Source: Plasticicumulans lactativorans (GTDB taxonomy: Bacteria > Pseudomonadota > Gammaproteobacteria > Competibacterales > Competibacteraceae). From it: a stretch of 64,000 nucleotides of DNA. This document shows, piece by piece, positions 8,188 to 17,534 of the stretch. The position numbers and the translations under genes are program-made. Position 1 is the first letter of the stretch. Each line of letters opens with the position of its first letter. The stretch lies in the NCBI RefSeq assembly GCF_004341245.1, contig NZ_SLWY01000011.1, positions 124,001 to 188,000 on the forward strand, written 5' to 3'. Under the pieces are notes generated by a model. It searched no databases, was not told the origin of the DNA, and saw only the letters and a list, made by a program, of their open reading frames with translations.

Positions 8188-8222
8188 CGACGAGGCCGCC
8201 CCCCGGGCGGCCTCGTCGTTTG
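8188..8222 (+). terminator. Rho-independent terminator of phasin 1
   Basis: A perfect 14-bp GC-rich stem (8188-8201 with 8205-8218, loop CCC) followed by TTTGT. Located 22 bp after the phasin stop codon. Confidence 0.75.
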
Positions 8223-8236
8223 TGGCAGGCATTCTC

Positions 8237-8250
8237 TTGATTCAGATCAA
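8237..8250 (+). promoter_or_regulatory. FNR/ANR/DNR-type box
   Basis: TTGAT-TCAG-ATCAA is a perfect match to the consensus TTGAT-N4-ATCAA bound by FNR/CRP-family oxygen or NO sensors. Its centre (8243.5) lies about 41.5 bp before a plausible start site near 8285, with TCTCAT (8273-8278) as the -10, which is the classical activator position. No protein gene follows before the terminator at 8385. Confidence 0.65.
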
Positions 8251-8284
8251 CGCGCCCCTCGCCGGAAAGGAGTCTCATCCATCT

Positions 8285-8412
8285 CGGGATGCAGGTTTGG
8301 CGGTCTGTGTCTCGCGGATGCTAGCCGGCCGTAAGACCGGCGACACATCCAGGCAAGCTCGTTTGATCTCCTGAGGCAGGTTCGCGGGGGTACTCCGGTA
8401 CCCCCGTATTTT
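8285..8412 (+). ncRNA. Candidate small RNA under FNR-type control
   Basis: The predicted transcript runs from about 8285 to the U-tract of the terminator at 8385-8412, roughly 130 nt, with no credible ORF. Inside it are nested pairings: GGATG (8316-8320) with CATCC (8346-8350), enclosing GCCGG (8324-8328) with CCGGC (8337-8341). A perfect FNR box at -41.5 before it and a strong terminator after it make an anaerobically induced regulatory RNA plausible, functionally like FnrS of enterobacteria (no sequence similarity claimed). The 5' end is inferred only from the promoter geometry. Confidence 0.4.
8385..8412 (+). terminator. Strong Rho-independent terminator without an upstream protein gene
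   Basis: A perfect 9-bp stem CGGGGGTAC (8385-8393) with GTACCCCCG (8398-8406), tetraloop TCCG, followed by TATTTTTTG. It ends a transcript that begins after the phasin terminator, which supports the small-RNA call, and insulates rsmJ from upstream transcription. Confidence 0.85.
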
Positions 8413-8467
8413 TTGCCATGCCGATCCGCTTGTCGGGCGCGCACCGAGCCGCTAGCGTGCCGCGCCC

Positions 8468-9247
8468 ATGCACCTCGTCGTCACCGCCGCATCCCCCGCC
8501 CTCGCCGCCACCGCCGCCGCCCTCGCGGCGCGTTACCGGCTGCCGTTCGCAGCCGCCGCCGCGACGGCACACGCGTTCGCGCTGGTGCTGGACGACAACG
8601 GTCTCGCGCTCGTCGCCGGCGGACCCGACGCCCCGGGCCCGATCCGCGTCGACTGGAGCGGCGGCGCCAGCGCGCACCGGCGCCGCTTCGGCGGCGGGCG
8701 CGGGCAGCCGCTGGCGCGGGCGGTCGGGCTCAAACACGGCGCCTGCCCCACGGTGGTGGACGCGACCGCCGGCCTCGGCCGCGATGCCTTCGTGCTGGCG
8801 AGCCTCGGCTGTGAAGTGCGCCTGGTGGAGCGCAGCGCGGCGATCGCCGCGCTGCTCGAAGACGGCCTGCGCCGGGCCGCGGCCGATGCCGGGATCGGTG
8901 ACTGGGTACGCGCGCGCCTGCGCCTCGTCCACGCCGACGCCGCCCGCTGGCTCGCCACGCTGCCCGCCACGGAAGCGCCCGACGTCGTCTACCTCGACCC
9001 GATGTACCCGCACCGCCGCGGCTCGGCGCTGGTGAAGAAGGAAATGCGCCAGTTCCGCGCGCTGCTCGGCGACGATCCCGACGCCGACGCGCTGCTGGCA
9101 CCGGCGCTGGCCTGCGCGCGCCGGCGCGTGGTGGTCAAGCGCCCGCGCCAGGCGGAACCGCTGGCCGGCCGCGCGCCGAGTTTCGAGATCGCGAGCCCCA
9201 ACACCCGCTACGACGTCTACGTGATCGCCGCGCTCCCCGGCGCCTGA
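8468..9247 (+). CDS. rsmJ: 16S rRNA (guanine1516-N2)-methyltransferase RsmJ
   Basis: A 259-aa SAM-dependent methyltransferase. The SAM-binding motif I is [19 protein letters not shown] (about residues 95-113), motif II is RLVERS, and the catalytic YLDPMYPHR lies near residue 177, all characteristic of RsmJ (YhiQ). It methylates G1516 of 16S rRNA using S-adenosylmethionine in the cytoplasm. The length is normal for the family. A TAGCGT hexamer at 8452 may be the -10 element. Its 3' end overlaps the convergent olsA-like gene by 31 bp. Confidence 0.93.
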   Translation: MHLVVTAASPALAATAAALAARYRLPFAAAAATAHAFALVLDDNGLALVAGGPDAPGPIRVDWSGGASAHRRRFGGGRGQPLARAVGLKHGACPTVVDATAGLGRDAFVLASLGCEVRLVERSAAIAALLEDGLRRAAADAGIGDWVRARLRLVHADAARWLATLPATEAPDVVYLDPMYPHRRGSALVKKEMRQFRALLGDDPDADALLAPALACARRRVVVKRPRQAEPLAGRAPSFEIASPNTRYDVYVIAALPGA

Positions 9248-9999
9248 TCGGGCCACCCCTGCCCGCCGACCACCGCCAGGACCTGCGCGTGGCTGCGCCG
9301 CGCGAGTTCGTCGCGCGACAGCGTCGGCGGCAGGGCGTCGAGGAAGTGCAGCTCCGCATGCAGCCCGCCGGCACCGAGCACGCGCCACAGGTGCGCGACG
9401 AAGGCGTCGTCGCCGACGAAGGGCACCGCCGGGTGCACGCCGCCGGCGTGCGGGTAGCGCAGCGCGAGCGCCTGTACCGGGCAGCGTGCGCGGATCGCCG
9501 CCTGGAACAGCCGCGGGAAGAAGCGGCGCACGCCGCGGCCGTCGGTCGAGGTGCCCTCGGGGAACACCAGCACCCGCCCGCCGCGGCGGCGCAGCCGCCA
9601 GGTCAGGCGCTCGGCGGCGTCACGCGCACCGCGCTCGTCGCCGCGGCGGATGAAGGCCGTGCCGGCACGCCGGCACAGCCAGCCGATAAGCGGCCAGCCC
9701 GCCACCTCCTGCTTGGCCAGGAAGTGCGTCGGGCAGACCGCGGCGATGCACAGGATGTCGAGCCACGACACGTGGTTCGCGACCAGCAGCGCCCGCCCCG
9801 GCAGCGGGTCGCCGTACACGGTCAGGCGCAGGCCGAGGATGCGGCACAGCACGCGGCACCACAGCACCATCGGCCACGCCGAGGGCACGCGCTCGCCGCG
9901 GCCCGGCAGGCAGGCTGCGACCAGCGCGCCGAGCAGCAGGTGCAGCAGCACCAGCGGCAGGCGCCAGCCGCGGCGCCAGGCGCGCGCCACACCGTCCAT
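9217..9999 (-). CDS. olsA: 1-acyl-glycerol-3-phosphate acyltransferase family protein, probably OlsA
   Basis: A 260-aa PlsC-type acyltransferase. The catalytic HX4D motif is NHVSWLD, followed by FIRRGD and the second signature [10 protein letters not shown]. One or two hydrophobic helices at the N-terminus anchor it to the inner membrane. Because it is coupled (TGATG) to an OlsB-type acyltransferase gene, it most probably O-acylates lyso-ornithine lipid rather than lysophosphatidic acid; a PlsC role cannot be excluded by sequence alone. Confidence 0.8.
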   Translation of the reverse strand: MDGVARAWRRGWRLPLVLLHLLLGALVAACLPGRGERVPSAWPMVLWCRVLCRILGLRLTVYGDPLPGRALLVANHVSWLDILCIAAVCPTHFLAKQEVAGWPLIGWLCRRAGTAFIRRGDERGARDAAERLTWRLRRRGGRVLVFPEGTSTDGRGVRRFFPRLFQAAIRARCPVQALALRYPHAGGVHPAVPFVGDDAFVAHLWRVLGAGGLHAELHFLDALPPTLSRDELARRSHAQVLAVVGGQGWPDQAPGSAAIT

Positions 10000-10775
10000 C
10001 AGGCGTCCCGCCCGAGGAAGTGACGCGCGTAGCGGCGCTCCAGGTTCACCGTGTCGAGCACGATGAACAGGTCGGCGCAGTCGAAGTCGGGGTCGAAGCA
10101 GGGCTCGCCGCCGATCTGCGCCCCCACCCGCAGGTAGGCCTTCAGCAGCGGCGGCAGCACGTAGTCGCGCCGCGGCGCGGCGGTGGGCGGCAGCGCCCGG
10201 CGCGGGGTGACGCGCAGCGCCGGCGGCGTCAGGTGGCGCGGCGCGAGGTCGGCGTAGATCGCCCGCGCGTCGCCGTCGGCGCAGGGCACGCTGGCGCAGC
10301 CGATCAGGTAGGCGATGCCGTGCTCGGCGACGAAGGCGGCGAGGCCGGCCCACAGCGTCGCGATGGTCGCGCCGTTGCGGTGGTCGCGGTGCACGCAGGT
10401 GCGGCCGATCTCCATCACGCGCCCGGGCAGCGCGCGGATCGCCGCGAGCTCGAACTCGCCGTCCGAGTAGAAGCCACCGGCGGCCTGCGCCGAGGCATCG
10501 GTGAGGATGCGCGTGCTGCCGATCAGCTCGCCGCTCGCGCCGTCGCGCACCAGCAGGTGGCGGCAGTAGACGTCGAGCGCATCGTGGTCGTGGCCCGGCA
10601 GCGTGTTGTGCAGCCGCGCGCCCATCTCCTCGGCGAACACGCGGTAGCGCAGGCGCTGCGACTCGCGCAGTTCGGCGTCGGAGGCCGCCAGGCTCACCTG
10701 CAGGCGCGCGGTGGCGCGGCCTGCGGCGGAAGCGGCACGGACGGGGGTGGCGGGAACGGCGATCGACGCGGACAT
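9999..10775 (-). CDS. olsB: OlsB-like ornithine N-acyltransferase (GNAT fold)
   Basis: A 258-aa protein of the acyl-homoserine-lactone-synthase-like GNAT family used by OlsB. RESQRLRYRVFAEEMGARL is the N-terminal signature, followed by EIGRTCVHRDHRNGATIATLWAGL and DYVLPPLLKAYLRVGAQIGG near the end, with the FIVLDTVNL strand. OlsB transfers a 3-hydroxyacyl chain from ACP to ornithine, the first step of ornithine-lipid synthesis. It is the first gene of a two-gene operon with the olsA-like gene, in the usual order for these lipids. Divergent from the gspG-like gene across a 159-bp gap. Confidence 0.83.
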   Translation of the reverse strand: MSASIAVPATPVRAASAAGRATARLQVSLAASDAELRESQRLRYRVFAEEMGARLHNTLPGHDHDALDVYCRHLLVRDGASGELIGSTRILTDASAQAAGGFYSDGEFELAAIRALPGRVMEIGRTCVHRDHRNGATIATLWAGLAAFVAEHGIAYLIGCASVPCADGDARAIYADLAPRHLTPPALRVTPRRALPPTAAPRRDYVLPPLLKAYLRVGAQIGGEPCFDPDFDCADLFIVLDTVNLERRYARHFLGRDA

Positions 10776-10889
10776 GGGCGACCTCGGGCGTGGCGAAGAA
10801 CGATCGCCTGAGCCTGGACACCCGCAGTTGCAGCGCAGTGAAGCCGCAGTGATGCTTGCGTGACAGCGCCGCGCCAGCGCGAACGCCTC

Positions 10890-10898
10890 TGCTATGAT
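10890..10898 (+). promoter_or_regulatory. Extended -10 element for the pseudopilin gene
   Basis: TGCTATGAT is an extended -10 hexamer (TATGAT at 10893-10898) placed 37 bp before the ATG at 10935. A weak -35 is typical for extended -10 promoters; none is obvious here. Confidence 0.45.
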
Positions 10899-10934
10899 CC
10901 GCCGCGCCCGCCGCCACCGACGAGCCCGCGCCCG

Positions 10935-11378
10935 ATGACCTGCCTTCCCCTCCGCCGCCGCCAGCACGGTTTCACCGCGATCGAGACCTTCGCGGTGGCG
11001 ATCATCCTGATCATCGCCACCGTGCTGATCGTGCCGCGCGTGATGGAGCGCCCCGACGAAGCGCGGGTGCGCCGCGCGCGCGTCGACGTGCTCGCGCTGC
11101 AGGAAGCGCTGACGCGCTACAAGGCCGACAACGGCCGCTACCCGACCACCGCGCAGGGGCTCGAAGCCCTGGTGCACCGCCCCACCGAGGCCCCAGAACC
11201 CAACGCCTGGCGCGAGGGCGGCTACCTGGCGGGCATCCCCAAGGACCCCTGGGGGCGTGCCTACCAGTACCAGCAGCCGGGCCAGCACGGCCCGTTCGAC
11301 GTCTACTCGCTGGGCGCCGACGGCAACGTCGGCGGCGAGGGCGTCGACACCGACATCGGCAACTGGAACAGCGAGTGA
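10935..11378 (+). CDS. Orphan GspG-like type II secretion pseudopilin
   Basis: A 147-aa prepilin. A basic leader RRRQHG precedes FTAIE, with the conserved Glu at +5 after the prepilin-peptidase cleavage site, then a hydrophobic helix to IVPRVM. The C-terminal part (DNGRYPTTAQGLEALV, PKDPWGRAYQY, LGADGNVGGEG, DIGNW) is diagnostic for the major pseudopilin GspG. The helix (TFAVAIILIIATVLI) departs from the usual MVVIVILGIL pattern. No other gsp gene is nearby, so it may serve a type II system encoded elsewhere or have a private role. The ATG at 10935 gives the leader of normal length. Confidence 0.82.
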   Translation: MTCLPLRRRQHGFTAIETFAVAIILIIATVLIVPRVMERPDEARVRRARVDVLALQEALTRYKADNGRYPTTAQGLEALVHRPTEAPEPNAWREGGYLAGIPKDPWGRAYQYQQPGQHGPFDVYSLGADGNVGGEGVDTDIGNWNSE

Positions 11379-11396
11379 TTCCGTGCGCCGCCGGCG

Positions 11397-11426
11397 TTGC
11401 CAAGCGCCTGCGACGACGTCTATAAG
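11397..11426 (+). promoter_or_regulatory. Possible sigma-70 promoter of the transglycosylase gene
   Basis: TTGCCA (11397-11402), 18 bp, TATAAG (11421-11426). It would give a leader of about 80 nt before the ATG at 11511. Confidence 0.4.
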
Positions 11427-11510
11427 AGCGCCATAACCAACACGAAGCCCGCGCCGCGCGTCGCCCGGACGCATGCGTGCCGACGGCTTGGTCCAGGGAG
11501 CCCGATTGCC

Positions 11511-12785
11511 ATGATCTCCGTCCCACGCCTGCGCCGGCTGGCGCTCGCGCTCGCCGCCGCCGTCGTGCTCGCGGCCTGCGCATCGGTCGACACGTCATCG
11601 GACCCCAACGCCCGCTACGTGCGGGCCGGGCCGTTCCCGGCGCCGGCGGAGCTGCGCGCGCCGGTCGAGTTCTGGAAGAAGGTCTACTCCACCTGGAGCC
11701 TGGGCCAGTACGCGCTGCACGACGACCGCTACCTCGACCTGGTCTACGAGGTGGTCGACCTGCCCGGCGGCGCCCGCGAGGGGCTCGGCGACGGCGACCG
11801 GCAGTTGCTGCGCGAGCGCAAGGCGGCGCTCGAGGCGCGCCTGCGCGAGCTCGAACGCAAGACCGTCGCCGGCGAGGCACTCGACGACGGCGAGAAGAAG
11901 CTCCGCGCCCGCATCGTCGCCAGCAGCGCCGGGGCGGCCGGCATCACCGGCAGCGCCGAGCGGCTGCGCGCGCAGCGCGGCATCCGCGAGCGCTTCAAGC
12001 GCGGCGTCGAGATCAGCGGCCGCTACGACAGCCGCTTCCGCGGCATCTTCCGCGAGGCCGGCGTGCCCGAGGACCTCGCCTACCTGCCGCACGTCGAGTC
12101 GTCGTTCCAGGCGAACGCGCGCTCCTCGGTCGGTGCCGCCGGCATCTGGCAGTTCATGCCGTCCACCGCCCGCAACTACATGGTGCTGCACCCGGCCACC
12201 GACGAGCGCCTCGATCCGGTCACCGCGGCGCGTGGCGCCTCGCGCTACCTCGCCGACGCCTACCAGCGGCTGGGCGACTGGGCGCTCGCGATCACCTCGT
12301 ACAACCACGGCGTCGGCGGCATGGCGCGCGCGCGTTCGCAGTACGGCAGCGACTTCGGGCGGATCGTGCGCGAGTACGACGGCCCGAGCTTCGGCTTCGC
12401 ATCGCGCAACTTCTACGCGCAGTTCCTAGCCGCGCGCGAGATCGCCGGTGAGCCCCTCGTCTACTTCAAGGAAGGGCTGGTGATGCTGAAGCCGCTCGAA
12501 GGCGAGCAGTTGCAGCTCGACCGTCCCACCTCGGCCTCGCACCTGGCGAGCTACTACGGCATCTCGCTCGACCGCCTGGAGACGCTCAACCCGGCGTGGA
12601 GCAGCGCGGCGGCCGGAGGCCGCGCGATGCTGCCCGGCGGCGCCCGCATCTGGGTGCCCAACGGCACCCTCGCCATGCTCACCGCGAGCGGCCGGCCGAC
12701 CACGCCGCCCGAACTCATCGCGATGGCCGACACGCCGCCGCGCGTGGTCACGCCCCGCAAGCGCACCAGCACGCGCGTGCGCTGA
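11511..12785 (+). CDS. MltD-like lytic murein transglycosylase lipoprotein
   Basis: A 424-aa protein. The signal peptide ends in a lipobox (VVLAACAS, lipidated Cys about residue 23). The SLT domain (about 175-300) contains LAYLPHVESSFQANARS with the catalytic Glu, SVGAAGIWQFMPSTARNY, and the DWALAITSYNHGVGGM motif. A C-terminal LysM-like segment (ASYYGISLDRLETLNP ... LPGGARIWVPNG) binds peptidoglycan. It cleaves the MurNAc-GlcNAc bond to anhydro products at the outer membrane. One LysM is fewer than in E. coli MltD. Convergent with an L,D-transpeptidase gene across a shared terminator. Confidence 0.88.
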   Translation: MISVPRLRRLALALAAAVVLAACASVDTSSDPNARYVRAGPFPAPAELRAPVEFWKKVYSTWSLGQYALHDDRYLDLVYEVVDLPGGAREGLGDGDRQLLRERKAALEARLRELERKTVAGEALDDGEKKLRARIVASSAGAAGITGSAERLRAQRGIRERFKRGVEISGRYDSRFRGIFREAGVPEDLAYLPHVESSFQANARSSVGAAGIWQFMPSTARNYMVLHPATDERLDPVTAARGASRYLADAYQRLGDWALAITSYNHGVGGMARARSQYGSDFGRIVREYDGPSFGFASRNFYAQFLAAREIAGEPLVYFKEGLVMLKPLEGEQLQLDRPTSASHLASYYGISLDRLETLNPAWSSAAAGGRAMLPGGARIWVPNGTLAMLTASGRPTTPPELIAMADTPPRVVTPRKRTSTRVR

Positions 12786-12791
12786 GGCGAC

Positions 12792-12837
12792 GCAGGCAAC
12801 AAAAAACCCGGCCACGGCCGGGTTTTTTGTTGCCTGC
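12792..12837. terminator. Bidirectional terminator between convergent cell-wall genes
   Basis: A near-perfect palindrome with 22-bp arms: GCAGGCAAC, an A6 tract, CCCGGCC, then the mirror GGCCGGG, T6 and GTTGCCTGC. The A and T tracts flank the GC stem on both sides, so it should end transcription from either direction, 6 bp after one stop and 10 bp after the other. Confidence 0.9.
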
Positions 12838-12847
12838 GGCAGCAGGC

Positions 12848-13384
12848 TCAGGGTTCGATGCGGATGGGGGTGCCGTCGCGCACGGCGAGCCAGATCTCGT
12901 CCATCTCGCGGTTGTGCACGGCGATGCAGCCCTCGGTCCAGTCGATGCTCTGCAGGTAGGGCTTGGCCTTGCGCGGATCGCTCGGCTGGCCGTGGATCAG
13001 GATGTCGCCGCCGGGCGAGGCCCCGATCTGCGCGGCGCGGATGCGGTCGGGCACCTCCGGGTAGGAGATGTGCAGCGCCTTGTAGTAGCGGCTGTTCGGG
13101 TTGCGCCGGTCGATGACGTAGTTGCCTTCGGGGGTACGCCCATCGCCCGCGATCTGCTTGCGCCCGACCGGCTCGCGGCCGAGCGCGACCTTGTAGCTGC
13201 GCAGCGGCTTGCCGTTCTTCAGCAGGTAGAGGCGCCGCTCGCTCTTCTTCACCAGCACGAGGTCGGCGTAGTCGAGCGGCCCGGCGAGTTCGGGGTAGGG
13301 TTGCGACGGCTCGTGCCCACCGGGGGCACAGGCGGTGGCGAGCAGGATAGCGGCGGCGGTCAGTGACAGGCGGCGGAGAAGCAT
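12848..13384 (-). CDS. L,D-transpeptidase family (YkuD/ErfK) protein
   Basis: A 178-aa protein with a lipoprotein-type signal ([11 protein letters not shown]). The YkuD domain begins at [19 protein letters not shown] and contains [23 protein letters not shown] and the active-site motif [18 protein letters not shown] with the nucleophilic cysteine. Such enzymes form 3-3 cross-links in peptidoglycan or attach lipoproteins to it; short versions like this one may also act as scaffolding hydrolases. The position opposite an MltD-like gene fits a role in wall remodelling. Confidence 0.87.
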   Translation of the reverse strand: MLLRRLSLTAAAILLATACAPGGHEPSQPYPELAGPLDYADLVLVKKSERRLYLLKNGKPLRSYKVALGREPVGRKQIAGDGRTPEGNYVIDRRNPNSRYYKALHISYPEVPDRIRAAQIGASPGGDILIHGQPSDPRKAKPYLQSIDWTEGCIAVHNREMDEIWLAVRDGTPIRIEP

Positions 13385-13438
13385 CGTCGACGAACGGGTG
13401 GTGAACCACGCACAAGCTTAGCATGCCGCCGGCGCGGC

Positions 13439-13467
13439 TTGGGGGGGTGGCGGGGCTTCGCTATACT
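13439..13467 (+). promoter_or_regulatory. Sigma-70 promoter of dapC-dapD
   Basis: TTGGGG (13439-13444), 17-bp spacer, TATACT (13462-13467), giving a start near 13474 and a short leader to the ATG at 13500. Confidence 0.5.
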
Positions 13468-13499
13468 CGGCGCCCCTTTCGGCCAGCCCCGGCACACCG

Positions 13500-14699
13500 A
13501 TGAACCCCGATCTGGCGCGCCTTCAGCCCTACCCCTTCGACAGGCTCAACCGGCTCAAGGCCGGGCTGACGCCGCCGGCCGGGCTCGCGCACATCGCGCT
13601 GTCGATCGGCGAGCCGCAGCACCCGGCGCCGGCGCTCGCGCTCGAGGCCCTCACCGCGAACCTGGGCGCGCTGTCGTCGTACCCGCTGACGCGCGGCGGC
13701 GCGCCGCTGCGCGAGGCCATCGCGCGCTGGGCCAGCGTGCGCTACGACCTGCCCCCCGGCCTGCTCGACCCCGAACGGCAGGTGCTGCCGGTCAACGGCA
13801 CCCGCGAGGCGCTGTTCGCCATCGCCCAGGCCGTCGTCGCGCGCGGCACGCCGGCGCCGCTGGTGCTGATGCCGAACCCCTTCTACCAGATCTACGAAGG
13901 CGCGGCGCTGCTCGCCGGGGCCGAGCCGTACTACCTCGACACCCCCGCGGACTCGGGCTTCCTGCCCGATTACGACGCGCTGCCCGCGGCGGTGTGGGAG
14001 CGCTGCCAACTCCTGTACCTGTGCTCGCCGGGCAACCCGGCCGGCGCGGTGACGCCGCTCGCGACGCTCGAACGCCTGCTGGCGCTGGCCGACGCGCACG
14101 ACTTCGTGATCGCCGCCGACGAGTGCTACTCCGAGATCCACTTCGACGACGACGCGCCGCCGATCGGCCTGCTCGAAGCCTGCGCGCGGCTCGGCCGGCA
14201 CGACTTCGCCCGCTGCCTGGTGTTCAACAGCCTGTCGAAGCGCTCCAGCCTGCCCGGCCTGCGCTCGGGCTTCGTCGCCGGCGACGCCGCGCTGATCGAG
14301 GGCTTCCTGCGCTACCGCACCTACCACGGCTGCGCGATGCCCGGCCACACCCAGGCGGCGAGCGTCGCCGCCTGGAACGACGAGGCCCACGTCGTCGCCA
14401 ACCGCGCGCTCTACCGCGCCAAGCTCGACGCGACGCTCGACATCCTCGCGCCGGTGCTCGAGGTGCCGCGGCCGGCCGCCGGCTTCTTCCTGTGGCCGCG
14501 CACGCCGCTGCCGGGCAGCGAGTTCGCCCGGCGCCTGTTCGCGGCGCAGAACGTCACCGTGCTGCCGGGCGAATACCTCGCCCGCGACGGCGCCGCCGGC
14601 AATCCGGGCGCGCAGCGTGTCCGCATCGCCCTGGTCGCGCCGCTCGCCGCGTGCGTCGAAGCGGCCGAGCGCATCCGCCGTTTCGTCGCTACGCTGTGA
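13500..14699 (+). CDS. dapC: Succinyldiaminopimelate transaminase DapC
   Basis: A 399-aa fold-type I PLP aminotransferase. It begins with [15 protein letters not shown], the typical DapC start, and contains the sugar-phosphate loop [22 protein letters not shown], the PLP-contacting [10 protein letters not shown] and ADECYSEI, and the Schiff-base lysine in [17 protein letters not shown]. It converts N-succinyl-2-amino-6-ketopimelate plus glutamate to N-succinyl-LL-diaminopimelate in lysine and peptidoglycan synthesis. Directly followed by dapD after 26 bp, so both steps around the succinylated intermediate are made together. Confidence 0.93.
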   Translation: MNPDLARLQPYPFDRLNRLKAGLTPPAGLAHIALSIGEPQHPAPALALEALTANLGALSSYPLTRGGAPLREAIARWASVRYDLPPGLLDPERQVLPVNGTREALFAIAQAVVARGTPAPLVLMPNPFYQIYEGAALLAGAEPYYLDTPADSGFLPDYDALPAAVWERCQLLYLCSPGNPAGAVTPLATLERLLALADAHDFVIAADECYSEIHFDDDAPPIGLLEACARLGRHDFARCLVFNSLSKRSSLPGLRSGFVAGDAALIEGFLRYRTYHGCAMPGHTQAASVAAWNDEAHVVANRALYRAKLDATLDILAPVLEVPRPAAGFFLWPRTPLPGSEFARRLFAAQNVTVLPGEYLARDGAAGNPGAQRVRIALVAPLAACVEAAERIRRFVATL

Positions 14700-14725
14700 A
14701 ACCACCGTCCCCGAAGGAGAAGCGC

Positions 14726-15544
<819 letters not shown>

Positions 15545-15565
15545 GCGCCGCCCGCGGCCCCCAGC

Positions 15566-17362
15566 TCAGCGCGCCTGCGGCCCGAAGCCACCGTCCTGCA
15601 GCAGGGCGGTGACCGCGGCCTCCGGCAGCGGCGGGCTGAACAGGTAGCCCTGCGCCTCGTCGCAGCCCTGCCGGCGCAGGAAGTCGAGCTGCTCGACCGT
15701 CTCCACCCCTTCGGCGACCACCCGCAGCCCCAGCGTGTGGGCGAGCCGGATCACCGCGCACACGATCGCGGCGTCGTTGGGGTCGGTGACGATGTCGCGC
15801 ACGAAGGAGCGGTCGATCTTCAGCCGGTCGATCGGGAAGCGCTTCAGGTAGCCCAGGTTCGAATAGCCGGTGCCGAAATCGTCGATCGCGAGCGCGACGC
15901 CGAGTTCGTGCAGCTGCTCCAGCGTCGCGGCCGCCACGTCGGCGTCCATCAGCGTGCTCTCGGTGACCTCCAGCGCGATGTGCCGCGGCTCCAGCCCGCT
16001 CTCCCACAGCGCATCGTGCAGCACGGTGGCGATCTCGGCACGGTGGAACTGCACCGCCGACAGGTTCAGCGCCACCGGCACCGTGGCGAGCCCGGCATCG
16101 CGCCAGCGCCGCGCCTGCCGGCACGCCTCGCGCAGCGCCCACTCGCCGATCGGCACGATCAGCCCCGACTCCTCGGCGATCGGCACGAAGCGGTCCGGCG
16201 GCACCACCGTGCCGTCGGCGGCGTGCCAGCGCAGCAGCGCCTCCAGGCCGGTCAGGCGGGCATCGGCGAGGGCCACCTGCGGCTGGTAGTAGATCGCGAA
16301 CTCGCCGCGTTCGAGCGCATGGCGCAGGCCGTTCTCGATCGTCAGGCGCGCCAGCACGCGCGCGTTCATGTCCTCGCTGAAGAACTGGAAGTTGTCCCGC
16401 CCCGCCTGCTTGGCGTGGTACATCGCGGTGTCGGCGTTGCGGATCAGCGCGTCGGCATCGGCGCTGGGCTCGGGGAACAGGCTGATGCCGATGCTGGTGC
16501 TCACGCGCAGTTCGTGGCCGGCGATGGTCAGCGGCGCGCCCACCACGCGCAGCACCTTGTCGGCGATCAGCGCCACGTCCATGTCGCGCTGCAGGCGCTC
16601 GACGACGATGACGAACTCGTCGCCGCCGAGGCGGGCGACGGTGTCCTCCTCGCGCACGCTGCGCCTGAGCCGGCCCGCGACCTCGGTGAGCAGCTGGTCG
16701 CCGGCATCGTGGCCGAGCGAGTCGTTGACGGTCTTGAAGCGGTCGAGGTCGAGGAACAGCACCGCGACCTTCCAGCCCGCCCGGCGCGCGCGCGCCGTCG
16801 CCCGGGCCAGGCGCTGGTGCAGCAGCACCCGGTTGGGCAGGCCGGTGAGCGCGTCGAAATGCGCCAGGTAGTGGATGCGCGCCTCGTTCGCCTTGCGCTC
16901 GCTGATGTCCAGCAGGATCGCGATGCAGTGCTGCGGCGTGCCGGTGGCGTCGCGCACCTCGGTCAGGCTGAGCCACAGCGGGCAGTCGCTGCCGTCGTCG
17001 CGCCGGCCCGGCAGTTCGCCCTGCCAGGTGCCGTTCAGCGCGAGCGCGGTGCACAGGCTGGCGTCGAGTTCCGGCCGCCGCCGCGGTGCGACGCGATCGA
17101 GCAGTGCCTGCCCCGCCACGGCTGCCGCCGCATGGCCGGTGAGCGTCGTGAAGGCACGGTTGACCGCGACGATGCAGCGCCGCGCATCGGTGATCGCGAT
17201 CGCCTCGTGGCAGTGCTCGAACGCCTGGGCGTACAGGCCGAGCGGCTCCCCGGACGTGGCGGGCGCGTCGGCCGGGGCCTCCGTCGACGGCGAAGAGGCG
17301 GGGCCGGACGGGTCGTCGCAGCCCGGGTGCGGTTCGGACACACTCACGGCAGGGTCGCTCAC
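15566..17362 (-). CDS. PAS-GGDEF-EAL cyclic-di-GMP protein
   Basis: About 598 aa. A variable N-terminus is followed by a PAS domain (about 38-155; ITDARRCIVAVNRAFT, LLDISERKANEA), a GGDEF domain (about 170-330) with intact RLGGDEF and the substrate region FLDLDRFKTVNDSLGHD, and an EAL domain (about 345-595) with GLEALLRW, DDFGTGYSNLGYLKRF and AEGVET. Both output motifs look catalytically competent, so it could make or degrade c-di-GMP. No membrane helix is seen, hence cytoplasmic. The start is uncertain: the frame has no in-frame ATG close to the PAS, and GTG 17362 is a compromise. Divergent from the ArsC-like gene. Confidence 0.86.
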   Translation of the reverse strand: MSDPAVSVSEPHPGCDDPSGPASSPSTEAPADAPATSGEPLGLYAQAFEHCHEAIAITDARRCIVAVNRAFTTLTGHAAAAVAGQALLDRVAPRRRPELDASLCTALALNGTWQGELPGRRDDGSDCPLWLSLTEVRDATGTPQHCIAILLDISERKANEARIHYLAHFDALTGLPNRVLLHQRLARATARARRAGWKVAVLFLDLDRFKTVNDSLGHDAGDQLLTEVAGRLRRSVREEDTVARLGGDEFVIVVERLQRDMDVALIADKVLRVVGAPLTIAGHELRVSTSIGISLFPEPSADADALIRNADTAMYHAKQAGRDNFQFFSEDMNARVLARLTIENGLRHALERGEFAIYYQPQVALADARLTGLEALLRWHAADGTVVPPDRFVPIAEESGLIVPIGEWALREACRQARRWRDAGLATVPVALNLSAVQFHRAEIATVLHDALWESGLEPRHIALEVTESTLMDADVAAATLEQLHELGVALAIDDFGTGYSNLGYLKRFPIDRLKIDRSFVRDIVTDPNDAAIVCAVIRLAHTLGLRVVAEGVETVEQLDFLRRQGCDEAQGYLFSPPLPEAAVTALLQDGGFGPQAR

Positions 17363-17534
17363 GGTAGCGGAAAGGGTGGCGTTCCCTGCAGCTCGCACGT
17401 GGTGCACGCGCCACGTGTTCCTGCAAGGCTGCCGGATGCCGCCATGCACCGCAACCGCGCGTGATCGGGCCGGGCGGCGGGCGACGCGCCGGGCTGCTAG
17501 CATCCGCGCCCCCGCTTCCACCTCCGGCCACGCC

